From a virus: a stretch of 25,307 nt of DNA. The stretch spans positions 1 to 25,307 of the IMG/VR virus record IMGVR_UViG_3300023106_000027. One strand, 5' to 3'. Both the position numbers and the translations under genes were made by a program. The notes under the pieces are model-generated. The model did not search any database. It was not told the DNA's origin and saw nothing but the letters and a program-made list of their open reading frames with translations. Positions 7,435 through 11,773 of the stretch are shown here, in pieces (position 1 is the stretch's first letter; the number at the start of each line of letters is the position of its first letter).

Positions 7435-7636
7435 ATAGGTTTCTCCTTTTCATCTCGTTATTGTGTTGACGTATAGTGATAGCGTCTTGGATAATGTCCT
7501 TAACCAAAGTGTTGCGAGTGTGTGACAAAACTTCTTTCAACTCTTTCACGGTACATACGCTTTGCAAATAGGTGCTTCCGTCTTGTTCTGACTGGACTAG
7601 CTCTTTTGCTCTTCGTACTTTTTGTGCTGTTGTCAT
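7409..7636 (-). CDS. Small charged protein, unknown
   Basis: A 75-residue, mostly helical basic protein (MTTAQKVRRAKELVQ at the start, IRQHNNEMKRRN near the end). ATG 7636 has AAGG upstream and sits 40 bases after a TTGTGT-17-TACAAT promoter. A longer open frame to 7786 runs through that promoter with AT-biased codons and is not used here. First gene of the leftward small-gene operon. Confidence 0.55.
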   Translation of the reverse strand: MTTAQKVRRAKELVQSEQDGSTYLQSVCTVKELKEVLSHTRNTLVKDIIQDAITIRQHNNEMKRRNLYVPLQVNS

Positions 7637-7675
7637 TTGTTTTGCCTTTCTTGCTTCTTTGTTTATCACATTTTT

Positions 7676-7704
7676 ATTGTAAACATAAACAGTATTAAAC
7701 ACAA
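7676..7704 (-). promoter_or_regulatory. Promoter of the leftward small-gene operon
   Basis: Leftward TTGTGT (7704-7699), 17-base spacer, TACAAT (7681-7676). It faces away from the rightward promoter at 7742, so 7700-7745 is a divergent control region. Confidence 0.6.
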
Positions 7705-7741
7705 GCACTTTTTTACTAAAAAATTTAACAGATAAAAAGGC

Positions 7742-7771
7742 TTGACTTATACACACCTTGCGGGATATAAT
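7742..7771 (+). promoter_or_regulatory. Rightward promoter entering the RNA island
   Basis: TTGACT (7742-7747), 18 bases, TATAAT (7766-7771). Transcription would start near 7778, a few bases before an 8-bp stem formed by CACGGAGT and ACTCCGTG that encloses about 34 bases. Confidence 0.65.
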
Positions 7772-7846
7772 GAATATAAGGGACACGGAGTTTGCTTCTC
7801 GTTATTTATCCTTTCGTGATACTTGACTCCGTGCTCCACCTTAATA

Positions 7847-7855
7847 TGGTATAAT
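7847..7855 (+). promoter_or_regulatory. Extended -10 promoter (TGG-TATAAT)
   Basis: TGGTATAAT at 7847-7855, followed by AAAGATAGG. The same extended -10 with an A/G-rich start recurs before several RNA genes at 10207, 14258 and, in variant form, 14927. Confidence 0.55.
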
Positions 7856-7994
7856 AAAGATAGGTTATGAAAATGATTGTAATAACAGGAACGAAGCGAG
7901 CGGAAGGCACAGAACGTGCCGTGATTAAACATGTCTCAAAACGAACCTTTACAATTTATCCCTCATAAACGAACGCAGCAACAATTCTATCTTT

Positions 7995-8016
7995 AGGAGC
8001 TAGCAGCTCCTTTTTT
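7995..8016 (+). terminator. Intrinsic terminator before the tRNA array
   Basis: AGGAGCT (7995-8001), loop AGC, AGCTCCT (8005-8011) and a run of T. A 7-bp stem plus a T tract. Confidence 0.85.
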
Positions 8017-8029
8017 AATACTCGCTTAT

Positions 8030-8105
8030 GGGTCTGATGCCGAACGGTCAAGGCAACTGCCTTTTAAGCAGTACAGAGTGGGTTCAACTCCCACCAGACC
8101 CTCCA
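8030..8105 (+). tRNA. tRNA-Lys(UUU)
   Basis: Complete cloverleaf. Acceptor GGGTCTG/CAGACCC, anticodon loop CTTTTAA, T-loop TTCAACT, encoded TCCA end. Reads AAA/AAG. First tRNA of the array. Confidence 0.93.
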
Positions 8106-8111
8106 CAATTA

Positions 8112-8188
8112 CGAACGGTAGCTTAGTTGGCTAAAGCATCTGTCCGATACACAGAAGACCGTAGGTTCAAGTCCTACCCGTTCGACCA
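8112..8188 (+). tRNA. tRNA-Ile(GAU)
   Basis: Acceptor CGAACGG/CCGTTCG, D-arm GCTTAGTTGGCTAAAGC, anticodon loop CCGATAC, T-loop TTCAAGT, encoded ACCA. Position 33 is C rather than the near-universal U, which is unusual. Confidence 0.88.
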
Positions 8189-8197
8189 AAAAGATGA

Positions 8198-8272
8198 TGG
8201 CGTATCGTCCAATGGTGAGGACAATAGTCTTATATGCTATGAATCAAGGTTCAATTCCTTGTACGCCGACCA
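8198..8272 (+). tRNA. tRNA-Ile(UAU)
   Basis: Acceptor TGGCGTA/TACGCCG (U1-G72 wobble), anticodon loop CTTATAT, T-loop TTCAATT, encoded ACCA. A UAU anticodon reads AUA directly; most bacteria use CAU modified to lysidine instead. Confidence 0.85.
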
Positions 8273-8284
8273 CATTAACAATTT

Positions 8285-8361
8285 GCCCGAGTAGCTCAAC
8301 TGGCTAGAGTGCTTCCTTTACACGGAAGAAGTTGGGGGTTCAAGTCCCTCCTCGGGTACCA
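8285..8361 (+). tRNA. tRNA-Val(UAC)
   Basis: Acceptor GCCCGAG/CTCGGGT, anticodon loop TTTACAC in stem CTTCC/GGAAG, T-loop TTCAAGT, encoded ACCA. A structured RNA begins two bases after its CCA. Confidence 0.93.
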
Positions 8362-8362
8362 T

Positions 8363-8491
8363 GATTTGACTATAGGTCACACGCTTGGTAGTTTTTAGCA
8401 GCACGGTTTTTTGCGTGTGAAGCCACTATCTACGTTCCCCGAGTTCAAAAGTTAAAACCGTGAGACGGTTTTCGGTGAATATAGTCAAATC
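8363..8491 (+). ncRNA. 129-nt structured RNA inside the tRNA array, unknown class
   Basis: A perfect 12-bp closing stem, GATTTGACTATA (8363-8374) with TATAGTCAAATC (8480-8491), encloses two hairpins: CACACGC (8378-8384)/GCGTGTG (8413-8419), and AAAACCG (8454-8460)/CGGTTTT (8466-8472) with a five-base loop. CACGGTTTT in the first loop (8402-8410) is an exact complement of AAAACCGTG (8454-8462), so a pseudoknot or an alternative fold is possible. No tRNA arms, CCA end or reading frame explains it. It lies between tRNA-Val and tRNA-Met and would be released by tRNA processing. Confidence 0.6.
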
Positions 8492-8498
8492 TAAGTAT

Positions 8499-8574
8499 TG
8501 CGGGTTACAGTTCTGGTTGAACTGGTCGGTCTCATAAGCCGAAGAGCAGGGTTCAATTCCCTGGCCCGCAACCA
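8499..8574 (+). tRNA. tRNA-Met(CAU)
   Basis: Acceptor TGCGGGT/GCCCGCA, anticodon loop CTCATAA in stem TCGGT/GCCGA, T-loop TTCAATT, encoded ACCA. It lacks the C1-A72 mismatch and the GGG/CCC anticodon stem of initiators, so it is an elongator (or a lysidine-modified Ile tRNA). Confidence 0.88.
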
Positions 8575-8579
8575 AATAA

Positions 8580-8656
8580 GCGGGTGTAGCTCAATTGGAT
8601 AGAGCAACTGCCTTCGAAGCAGTAGGTTAGGAGTTCAAGTCTCTTCACCCGTACCA
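8580..8656 (+). tRNA. tRNA-Arg(UCG)
   Basis: Acceptor GCGGGTG/CACCCGT, D-arm GCTCAATTGGATAGAGC, anticodon loop CTTCGAA, T-loop TTCAAGT, encoded ACCA. Reads CGN codons through the wobble U. Confidence 0.92.
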
Positions 8657-8669
8657 ATTAAAAATATAT

Positions 8670-8743
8670 GCCCCCAAAGCATTGAAGTGATGCACCAGTT
8701 TTGTAAACTGGAGAGTACGGAGCGTTACCGTATGGGGGCTCCA
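8670..8743 (+). tRNA. tRNA-Thr(UGU) with unusual T- and D-loops
   Basis: Acceptor GCCCCCA/TGGGGGC, anticodon stem CCAGT/ACTGG with loop TTTGTAA, encoded TCCA. The T-loop is AGCGTTA instead of TTCRANY, the D-loop has no GG pair and position 8 is A, so the usual elbow contacts are missing. Confidence 0.75.
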
Positions 8744-8748
8744 AATTT

Positions 8749-8825
8749 GCGACATTAGTGTTAATGGTTGAGCACGGCTGTCTTCCAAACAGCAAGGTGG
8801 GGTTCAAGTCCTCAATGTCGCACCA
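8749..8825 (+). tRNA. tRNA-Gly(UCC)
   Basis: Acceptor GCGACAT/ATGTCGC, anticodon stem GCTGT/ACAGC with loop CTTCCAA, T-loop TTCAAGT, encoded ACCA. Reads GGA and probably other GGN codons. Confidence 0.92.
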
Positions 8826-8832
8826 AAAATAC

Positions 8833-8903
8833 GCACCTGTCCCACGGACGGGCTGAGGTGTTCTAAGCCGAAAGTCTAGGTTCAATTCCTAGCAGGTGTA
8901 CCA
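8833..8903 (+). tRNA. tRNA-Arg(UCU)-like, irregular
   Basis: Acceptor GCACCTG/CAGGTGT, T-arm CTAGG/CCTAG with loop TTCAATT and encoded ACCA are good. The D-arm is shortened (GTCC/GGAC with a 3-base loop, or CCC/GGG) and the anticodon stem has only three pairs around loop GTTCTAA. At 71 nt it is short; decayed or specialised. Confidence 0.6.
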
Positions 8904-8907
8904 ATAT

Positions 8908-8983
8908 GGGGCGTAATGTTCCAAGGCTGGCGAATCTCCCTTGCACGGAGATTGGGAGGGTTCAATTCCCTCACGCTCCACCA
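8908..8983 (+). tRNA. tRNA-Ala(UGC), weak D-arm
   Basis: Acceptor GGGGCGT/ACGCTCC, anticodon stem TCTCC/GGAGA with loop CTTGCAC, T-loop TTCAATT, encoded ACCA. The D-arm pairs poorly, mostly G-U. The acceptor lacks the G3-U70 identity pair of Ala tRNAs and instead has G3-U70 formed as G·T only at the third pair, so alanine identity should be tested. Confidence 0.78.
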
Positions 8984-8985
8984 TA

Positions 8986-9231
8986 TTACACAGCGTGTTT
9001 AAGCACCTTTTCAATTCGTTTAGATTCTACTCTGTCTGCATAAGACGGACGAATATGACCGATGTGATAGCCGTCACAGTAGTTGCATGAGTAAGCTCTG
9101 ATTCTACCGTTATTTGTTTTGAGATTCATTCTCTTAGCAGCAGCTTTTGCATCTGGCTTTTTAAGATAAGTTCTTTTGATTTTGCAACCACGCACCTCAA
9201 GGTAGTGATTTGTAACGTCTTCCCTATTCAT
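8986..9231 (-). CDS. Small zinc-finger-like protein inside the tRNA array
   Basis: An 81-residue basic protein encoded opposite to the flanking tRNAs. The element CNYCDGYHIGH (about 49-59) gives a CxxC-x4-HxxxH-like set that could bind zinc; the rest is rich in Lys and Arg (KRTYLKKPDAKAAAKRMN), suggesting nucleic-acid binding. AGGAGGG before ATG 9231 and the TTGATT-17-TACAAT promoter give it independent expression. It stops three bases from the 3' end of tRNA-Ala. No precise family. Confidence 0.7.
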   Translation of the reverse strand: MNREDVTNHYLEVRGCKIKRTYLKKPDAKAAAKRMNLKTNNGRIRAYSCNYCDGYHIGHIRPSYADRVESKRIEKVLKHAV

Positions 9232-9259
9232 GTTCCCTCCTAGTTAGTCTTATGTTTAT

Positions 9260-9288
9260 ATTGTAAATACATAAGCACAATAAATCAA
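9260..9288 (-). promoter_or_regulatory. Promoter of the leftward zinc-finger gene
   Basis: Leftward TTGATT (9288-9283), 17 bases, TACAAT (9265-9260), about 30 bases before ATG 9231. Confidence 0.6.
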
Positions 9289-9291
9289 TAT

Positions 9292-9367
9292 GGGCTTGTA
9301 GCTCAACGGTTAGAGTAGCTGCCTCTTAAGCAGTTTGTTGTGAGTTCGATTCTCACCAAGCCCTCCA
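9292..9367 (+). tRNA. tRNA-Lys(CUU)
   Basis: Acceptor GGGCTTG/CAAGCCC, anticodon stem GCTGC/GCAGT with loop CTCTTAA, T-loop TTCGATT, encoded TCCA. Reads AAG; a second Lys tRNA beside UUU. Confidence 0.93.
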
Positions 9368-9372
9368 TATAT

Positions 9373-9447
9373 GGCCCATTCGTCTAGTGGTTAGGACACA
9401 AGATTTTCAATCTTGCAAGGAGAGTTCAATTCTCTCATGGGTCACCA
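9373..9447 (+). tRNA. tRNA-Glu(UUC)
   Basis: Acceptor GGCCCAT/ATGGGTC, anticodon stem CAAGA/TCTTG with loop TTTTCAA, T-loop TTCAATT, encoded ACCA. Confidence 0.93.
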
Positions 9448-9452
9448 TTTTG

Positions 9453-9458
9453 TATAAT
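9453..9458 (+). promoter_or_regulatory. -10 element of a leaderless gene
   Basis: TATAAT at 9453-9458 ends only 6 bases before ATG 9465, placing the predicted transcript start at or next to the start codon. Confidence 0.55.
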
Positions 9459-9464
9459 AAGAGT

Positions 9465-9617
9465 ATGGCTAATCATAAAAGGAAGCCGAATTATCAGGCG
9501 ACACGTTCTTGCGGATTATGCAAACCCCACAAAAGGGTAGGCAACAGCAAAGAAAAGACACAACCTAAATATCGAATGCAAAAAGTTAGCTCTCAAAAGC
9601 TATTGACTTTAGCATGA
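9465..9617 (+). CDS. Small basic CxxC protein, probably leaderless
   Basis: A 50-residue, very basic protein: MANHKRKPNYQATRSCGLCK at the start, then PHKRVGNSKEKTQPKYRMQK. The single CGLC plus His resembles small conserved proteins of phages and actinobacteria whose function is unknown; zinc or RNA binding is plausible. There is no ribosome binding site because the promoter -10 ends 6 bases before the ATG; translation would be leaderless. It sits in the RNA island between tRNA-Glu and a terminator. Confidence 0.65.
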   Translation: MANHKRKPNYQATRSCGLCKPHKRVGNSKEKTQPKYRMQKVSSQKLLTLA

Positions 9618-9694
9618 GCGGCATCTACAATTGAATTAGTAAGCAATTACTGGAACTCACAATTATCCTTAAAATTGTGGCGGGGTGTAGGGAG

Positions 9695-9728
9695 AAAAAG
9701 ACTTTGAAATATAAGTCTTTTTCTTTTT
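9695..9728 (+). terminator. Intrinsic terminator after the small CxxC gene
   Basis: AAAAAGACTT (9695-9704), loop TGAAATAT, AAGTCTTTTT (9713-9722), then CTTTTT. A 10-bp stem. A further stem CACAATT/AATTGTG lies just upstream (about 9659-9680). Confidence 0.85.
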
Positions 9729-9740
9729 GCAATTTTAGTT

Positions 9741-9746
9741 TACAAT
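9741..9746 (+). promoter_or_regulatory. -10 element directly before the next ATG
   Basis: TACAAT at 9741-9746 ends 6 bases before ATG 9753. The -35 region is poor. Same leaderless arrangement as at 9465. Confidence 0.5.
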
Positions 9747-9752
9747 AGAAAT

Positions 9753-10196
9753 ATGAATGAATTTGAAAATCTTAAAGCAAGTGTCAACTCAATCTTTGAT
9801 GACATTGCTGTAACAGAAAACATTATTAAAGCGTTTACAGACCACAATAAAGTGAAGCTAGATAAAAACTTTATGTTGTTTATGCGTTCTGATTACTTGA
9901 CAACTGAACTGCTATATATAAAGCATTGTGAAGAAATGGCGTGGCGTATTGTACGTGATGAAGACACACGACCAGCGACAAATGCTGAATTGCTTAATCT
10001 TACAAGCAGTGCTTCATCTCAAGCAAAGTTTAACGGTGATGGCGTTCTTGTCTTTGATAAACTCTTCACGCTAGTTATGGGTAAAGAGAGTCCAGCACAT
10101 GGCATTTATCCAGAGCCTTACAAGGGTCATACTGATAAACTTATAGATGAGATAAGAAAAAAGTACACAATATCCACCAGAACCCTTGTATTATAG
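9753..10196 (+). CDS. Unknown protein, probably leaderless
   Basis: A 147-residue soluble protein, mainly helical (MNEFENLKASVNSIFDDIAV; YLTTELLYIKHCEEMAWRIV), with codon use like its neighbours. No membrane segment or known motif; a single cysteine. It stands alone between a terminator and the large structured RNA and has no Shine-Dalgarno; TACAAT six bases upstream of the ATG implies leaderless translation. Function unknown. Confidence 0.65.
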   Translation: MNEFENLKASVNSIFDDIAVTENIIKAFTDHNKVKLDKNFMLFMRSDYLTTELLYIKHCEEMAWRIVRDEDTRPATNAELLNLTSSASSQAKFNGDGVLVFDKLFTLVMGKESPAHGIYPEPYKGHTDKLIDEIRKKYTISTRTLVL

Positions 10197-10206
10197 AATA
10201 ACGATA

Positions 10207-10215
10207 TGGTATAAT
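10207..10215 (+). promoter_or_regulatory. Extended -10 promoter of the large structured RNA
   Basis: TGGTATAAT (10207-10215) followed by AAGAATAGAC; start expected near 10222. Confidence 0.65.
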
Positions 10216-10221
10216 AAGAAT

Positions 10222-10663
10222 AGACAACAAGTTTGTATCTTTAAATAGTGTGTTGGTCGCCTAATAAGTTACCGAACGGCTAAGGCCCTAGACAGCTCGA
10301 AAGAGCAGCGAATTCACGGAGTAACCAAGGACGGGAATTCAATCTGTAGAAATACAGTGGATAGTGACAAACCACCTAAACCCAAATAAACTATACAAAA
10401 GATTTACTTCAGCGTACTAGTTCGGAGGTGGTGATATGAGAGACCAGGTGCGAAGGCATATTTCTCTCCCGACACATTTTTTGAAGATATAAGCAAGTTG
10501 CAGAAGAAAACATTATGACATACTCATTACAGCAACAACTCAATTGTAATCACTGGCCGCTAAGTTCAGATTACTTTACATTGGGCGCTTGAGTATATTC
10601 ATATATAGATAATTCTTAGACTGAATAAACCGAGCACCCAGAGAAATCTAGGTGCTCTTTCTT
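10222..10663 (+). ncRNA. Large (~440 nt) structured non-coding RNA, ROOL/GOLLD-like setting
   Basis: No convincing gene lies here, but the stretch is bounded by a promoter and a terminator and is rich in helices. GTTTGT (10231-10236) pairs with ACAAAC (10367-10372); inside it are GTTAC/GTAAC (10268/10321) and two GAAA tetraloop hairpins, GCTC-GAAA-GAGC (10295-10306) and CTGTA-GAAA-TACAG (10344-10357). Next come CCACCT/AGGTGG (10372/10426), a GAGAG/CTCTC arm near 10438, GTAATC/GATTAC (about 10546/10569) and the terminator, which carries a third GAAA loop. Large ornate phage RNAs such as GOLLD and ROOL occur beside tRNA genes; membership is inferred from size, context and architecture only. Confidence 0.6.
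10632..10663 (+). terminator. Terminator of the large structured RNA
   Basis: GAGCACC (10632-10638) and GGTGCTC (10651-10657) enclose AGA-GAAA-TCT, then TTTCTTT. A long, GNRA-capped intrinsic terminator. Confidence 0.85.
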
Positions 10664-10673
10664 TAACAAATCA

Positions 10674-10869
10674 AATCAATGACGGACAAGGCTAAACGTT
10701 ACCTAAGCTGCAAAGTATGGTAACACTACCAAGTAAGGTAGGGGAATATGAGGGAAACCAACACGATTGTGGGAGGCGTGTGGTCATTGATTATGTGGGG
10801 CTAACATTAAGCTTTTGACGGCTTACTTTGTAAGTTCGGACGAGGGGGCGGTACCCTCTAGCTCCACCA
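10674..10869 (+). ncRNA. RNA with a tmRNA-like 3' tRNA domain
   Basis: A perfect 10-bp stem AATCAATGAC (10674-10683)/GTCATTGATT (10783-10792) encloses hairpins GTTACC/GGTAAC and CTACC/GGTAG. After it comes a tRNA-like domain: acceptor GGGGCTA (10797-10803)/TAGCTCC (10859-10865), T-arm GAGGG/CCCTC (10842-10858), and ACCA. The 5' part GGGGCTA...TTTTGACGG and the 3' part TTCGGACG...AGCTCCACCA match the two ends of transfer-messenger RNA, and there is no anticodon arm. The mRNA-like domain between them is absent: only CTTAC-TTT-GTAAG caps the helix. The T-loop GGCGGTA is atypical. Could be a tmRNA relic or a trans-acting half. Confidence 0.55.
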
Positions 10870-10874
10870 AATAT

Positions 10875-10949
10875 AGGGTCGTGGTGAAATGGCTATCATG
10901 TCGGTCTCCAAAACCGTTGTTTCTGGTTCAAGTCCAGGCGACCCTGCCA
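10875..10949 (+). tRNA. tRNA-Trp(CCA)
   Basis: Acceptor AGGGTCG/CGACCCT, anticodon loop CTCCAAA, T-loop TTCAAGT, encoded GCCA. The outermost anticodon-stem pair is a mismatch. Confidence 0.9.
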
Positions 10950-10952
10950 TAA

Positions 10953-11026
10953 CTTGGTATATTGTAGTGGTAACATGAGGCTCTTGGATAGCTTCGTCCG
11001 TGGTTCGATTCCACGTACCTTGACCA
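10953..11026 (+). tRNA. tRNA with UGG anticodon (Pro-like) and mismatched acceptor
   Basis: T-arm CGTGG/CCACG with loop TTCGATT and encoded ACCA are canonical. The anticodon stem AGGCT/AGCTT holds loop CTTGGAT (UGG). The acceptor strands CTTGGTA and TACCTTG pair only at positions 1 and 4-7, with U-U oppositions at 2 and 3. A Gln-type reading is possible if the loop is larger. Confidence 0.65.
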
Positions 11027-11029
11027 TAT

Positions 11030-11106
11030 CAGGATATAGTGTTTAATGGCTAGCACACATGCTTTGGGAGTATGTAGACAAGGTTCAAGTCCTTGTATCC
11101 TGACCA
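11030..11106 (+). tRNA. tRNA-Pro(UGG)
   Basis: Acceptor CAGGATA/TATCCTG, anticodon loop TTTGGGA with G37 as usual for Pro, T-loop TTCAAGT, encoded ACCA. Second tRNA with UGG. Confidence 0.9.
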
Positions 11107-11138
11107 GAAAAGCTATGTACATTTAAATCGTTAATGTT

Positions 11139-11258
11139 TATAATAGAAATTGCGGCATCGTTGTTGTTTTATAGGTTAGAATATTCATCTGTAATACTGG
11201 CGTAAGACGAAACAGATTGGGGGCACTAAATGCAGAAGCGTCGCAAACCCTCTGGTAT
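11139..11258 (+). ncRNA. Promoter and structured leader before tRNA-Phe
   Basis: TATAAT at 11139-11144 predicts a start near 11151. The following RNA folds as TTGCGGC with GTCGCAA (about 11149/11230, one wobble), enclosing ATCTGT/ACAGAT. No reading frame or tRNA arm is seen. It may be a leader that is cut off when tRNA-Phe is processed, or a separate small RNA. Confidence 0.4.
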
Positions 11259-11334
11259 GGCACTCTAGCTCAACTGGTAGAGCACTACGTTGAAGCCGTA
11301 GGGGTTCTCGGTTCAAATCCGAGGGGTGCCACCA
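11259..11334 (+). tRNA. tRNA-Phe(GAA)
   Basis: Acceptor GGCACTC/GGGTGCC, anticodon stem CTACG/CGTAG with loop TTGAAGC, T-loop TTCAAAT, encoded ACCA. Confidence 0.92.
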
Positions 11335-11339
11335 CATTT

Positions 11340-11424
11340 GCTCAAGCGGTACAGTTGGAGAGGTACGCTAGACTGTAAATCTAGTCCTTCGGGTGAGTAG
11401 GTTCAAATCCTACCTTGAGTACCA
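11340..11424 (+). tRNA. tRNA-Tyr(GUA)
   Basis: Acceptor GCTCAAG/CTTGAGT, anticodon stem CTAGA/TCTAG with loop CTGTAAA, long variable arm (class II), T-loop TTCAAAT, encoded ACCA. Confidence 0.93.
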
Positions 11425-11429
11425 AATTT

Positions 11430-11504
11430 GCGGGGTTGACCGAGTGGTTAGGTAGCGGTCTGCAAAACCGTTTAGAGTGAGTTCAAATCTCCTACCTCGC
11501 TCCA
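11430..11504 (+). tRNA. tRNA-Cys(GCA)
   Basis: Acceptor GCGGGGT/ACCTCGC, anticodon loop CTGCAAA, encoded TCCA (U73, as in Cys). The T-stem has an internal mismatch (GTGAG/CTCCT). Confidence 0.87.
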
Positions 11505-11516
11505 CATTAACAATAT

Positions 11517-11594
11517 GCCCTTGTACGCAAACATGGTATAGCGACAGTCCTCAAAAGACTGTGATTATAGGTTCGATTCCTATTGGGGGCACCA
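11517..11594 (+). tRNA. Class I tRNA with CAA anticodon (nominally Leu)
   Basis: Acceptor GCCCTTG/TGGGGGC, D-arm CGC/GCG, anticodon stem CAGTC/GACTG with loop CTCAAAA, variable loop of five bases, T-loop TTCGATT, encoded ACCA. Leucine tRNAs have a long variable arm; this one does not, while the two other Leu tRNAs here do. Confidence 0.85.
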
Positions 11595-11611
11595 AATTAA
11601 CAATACAATAT

Positions 11612-11698
11612 GCACGAGTGGGGGAATTGGTAGACCCGCTAGTCTTAGAAGCTAGTGTCCGCAAGGACGTGCGAGTTCAAGTCTCGCCTCGTGTACCA
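11612..11698 (+). tRNA. tRNA-Leu(UAG)
   Basis: Acceptor GCACGAG/CTCGTGT, anticodon loop CTTAGAA, long variable arm TGTCCGCAAGGACG, T-loop TTCAAGT, encoded ACCA. Class II as expected. Confidence 0.93.
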
Positions 11699-11702
11699 TA
11701 AA

Positions 11703-11773
11703 TTTACTGATGAGTAAAAAAGTAGGTTCAATTCCTACGTCTTGGATAGGGCAGTCCCTAGCTCATCAGTAAA
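11703..11773 (+). ncRNA. 71-nt three-way junction containing a T-arm
   Basis: A perfect 12-bp stem, TTTACTGATGAG (11703-11714)/CTCATCAGTAAA (11762-11773), encloses a canonical T-arm GTAGG-TTCAATT-CCTAC (11722-11738) and a second hairpin TAGGG-CAGT-CCCTA (11747-11760). There is no acceptor pair, anticodon arm or CCA. It l ies between two Leu tRNAs and has the same outline (12-bp closure, two hairpins) as the RNA at 8363-8491. Confidence 0.55.

Larger units (their letters stand above)
7778..8016 (+). ncRNA. Structured leader or small RNA ahead of the tRNA array
   Basis: Between the divergent promoters and the first tRNA lies a stretch bounded by promoters and a terminator. It holds a long-range stem (about 7784-7791 with 7824-7832), a second promoter (7847-7855), a hairpin GGCAC-AGAAC-GTGCC (about 7904-7920) and a terminator (7995-8016). 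A 33-codon frame, ATG 7867 to TAA 7968, also fits but has only a weak GG upstream. I see it as one or two small RNAs, possibly encoding a peptide. The loop of the first stem contains a 16-base motif also found before the lysis-group GTG. Confidence 0.4.

Noticed and set aside
7409-7786. Longer 125-residue version of the small charged protein
   Set aside because: Its first 50 residues cover a TTGTGT-17-TACAAT promoter, are AT-biased and unlike phage codon use; ATG 7636 has the better ribosome binding site.
8658-8885. Open frames on the minus strand across the tRNAs (also 10928-11122, 11735-11938, 12431-12637)
   Set aside because: They run antisense through clear tRNA genes, lack ribosome binding sites and read T-arm sequences as peptide.
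10222-10663. RNase P RNA
   Set aside because: The conserved core elements of bacterial RNase P RNA (GAGGAAAGTCC-type and AGAACCC-type) are absent.
11703-11773. Circularly permuted tRNA
   Set aside because: After the T-arm there is no acceptor strand that pairs with any upstream strand and no CCA, so a permuted tRNA cannot be assembled.
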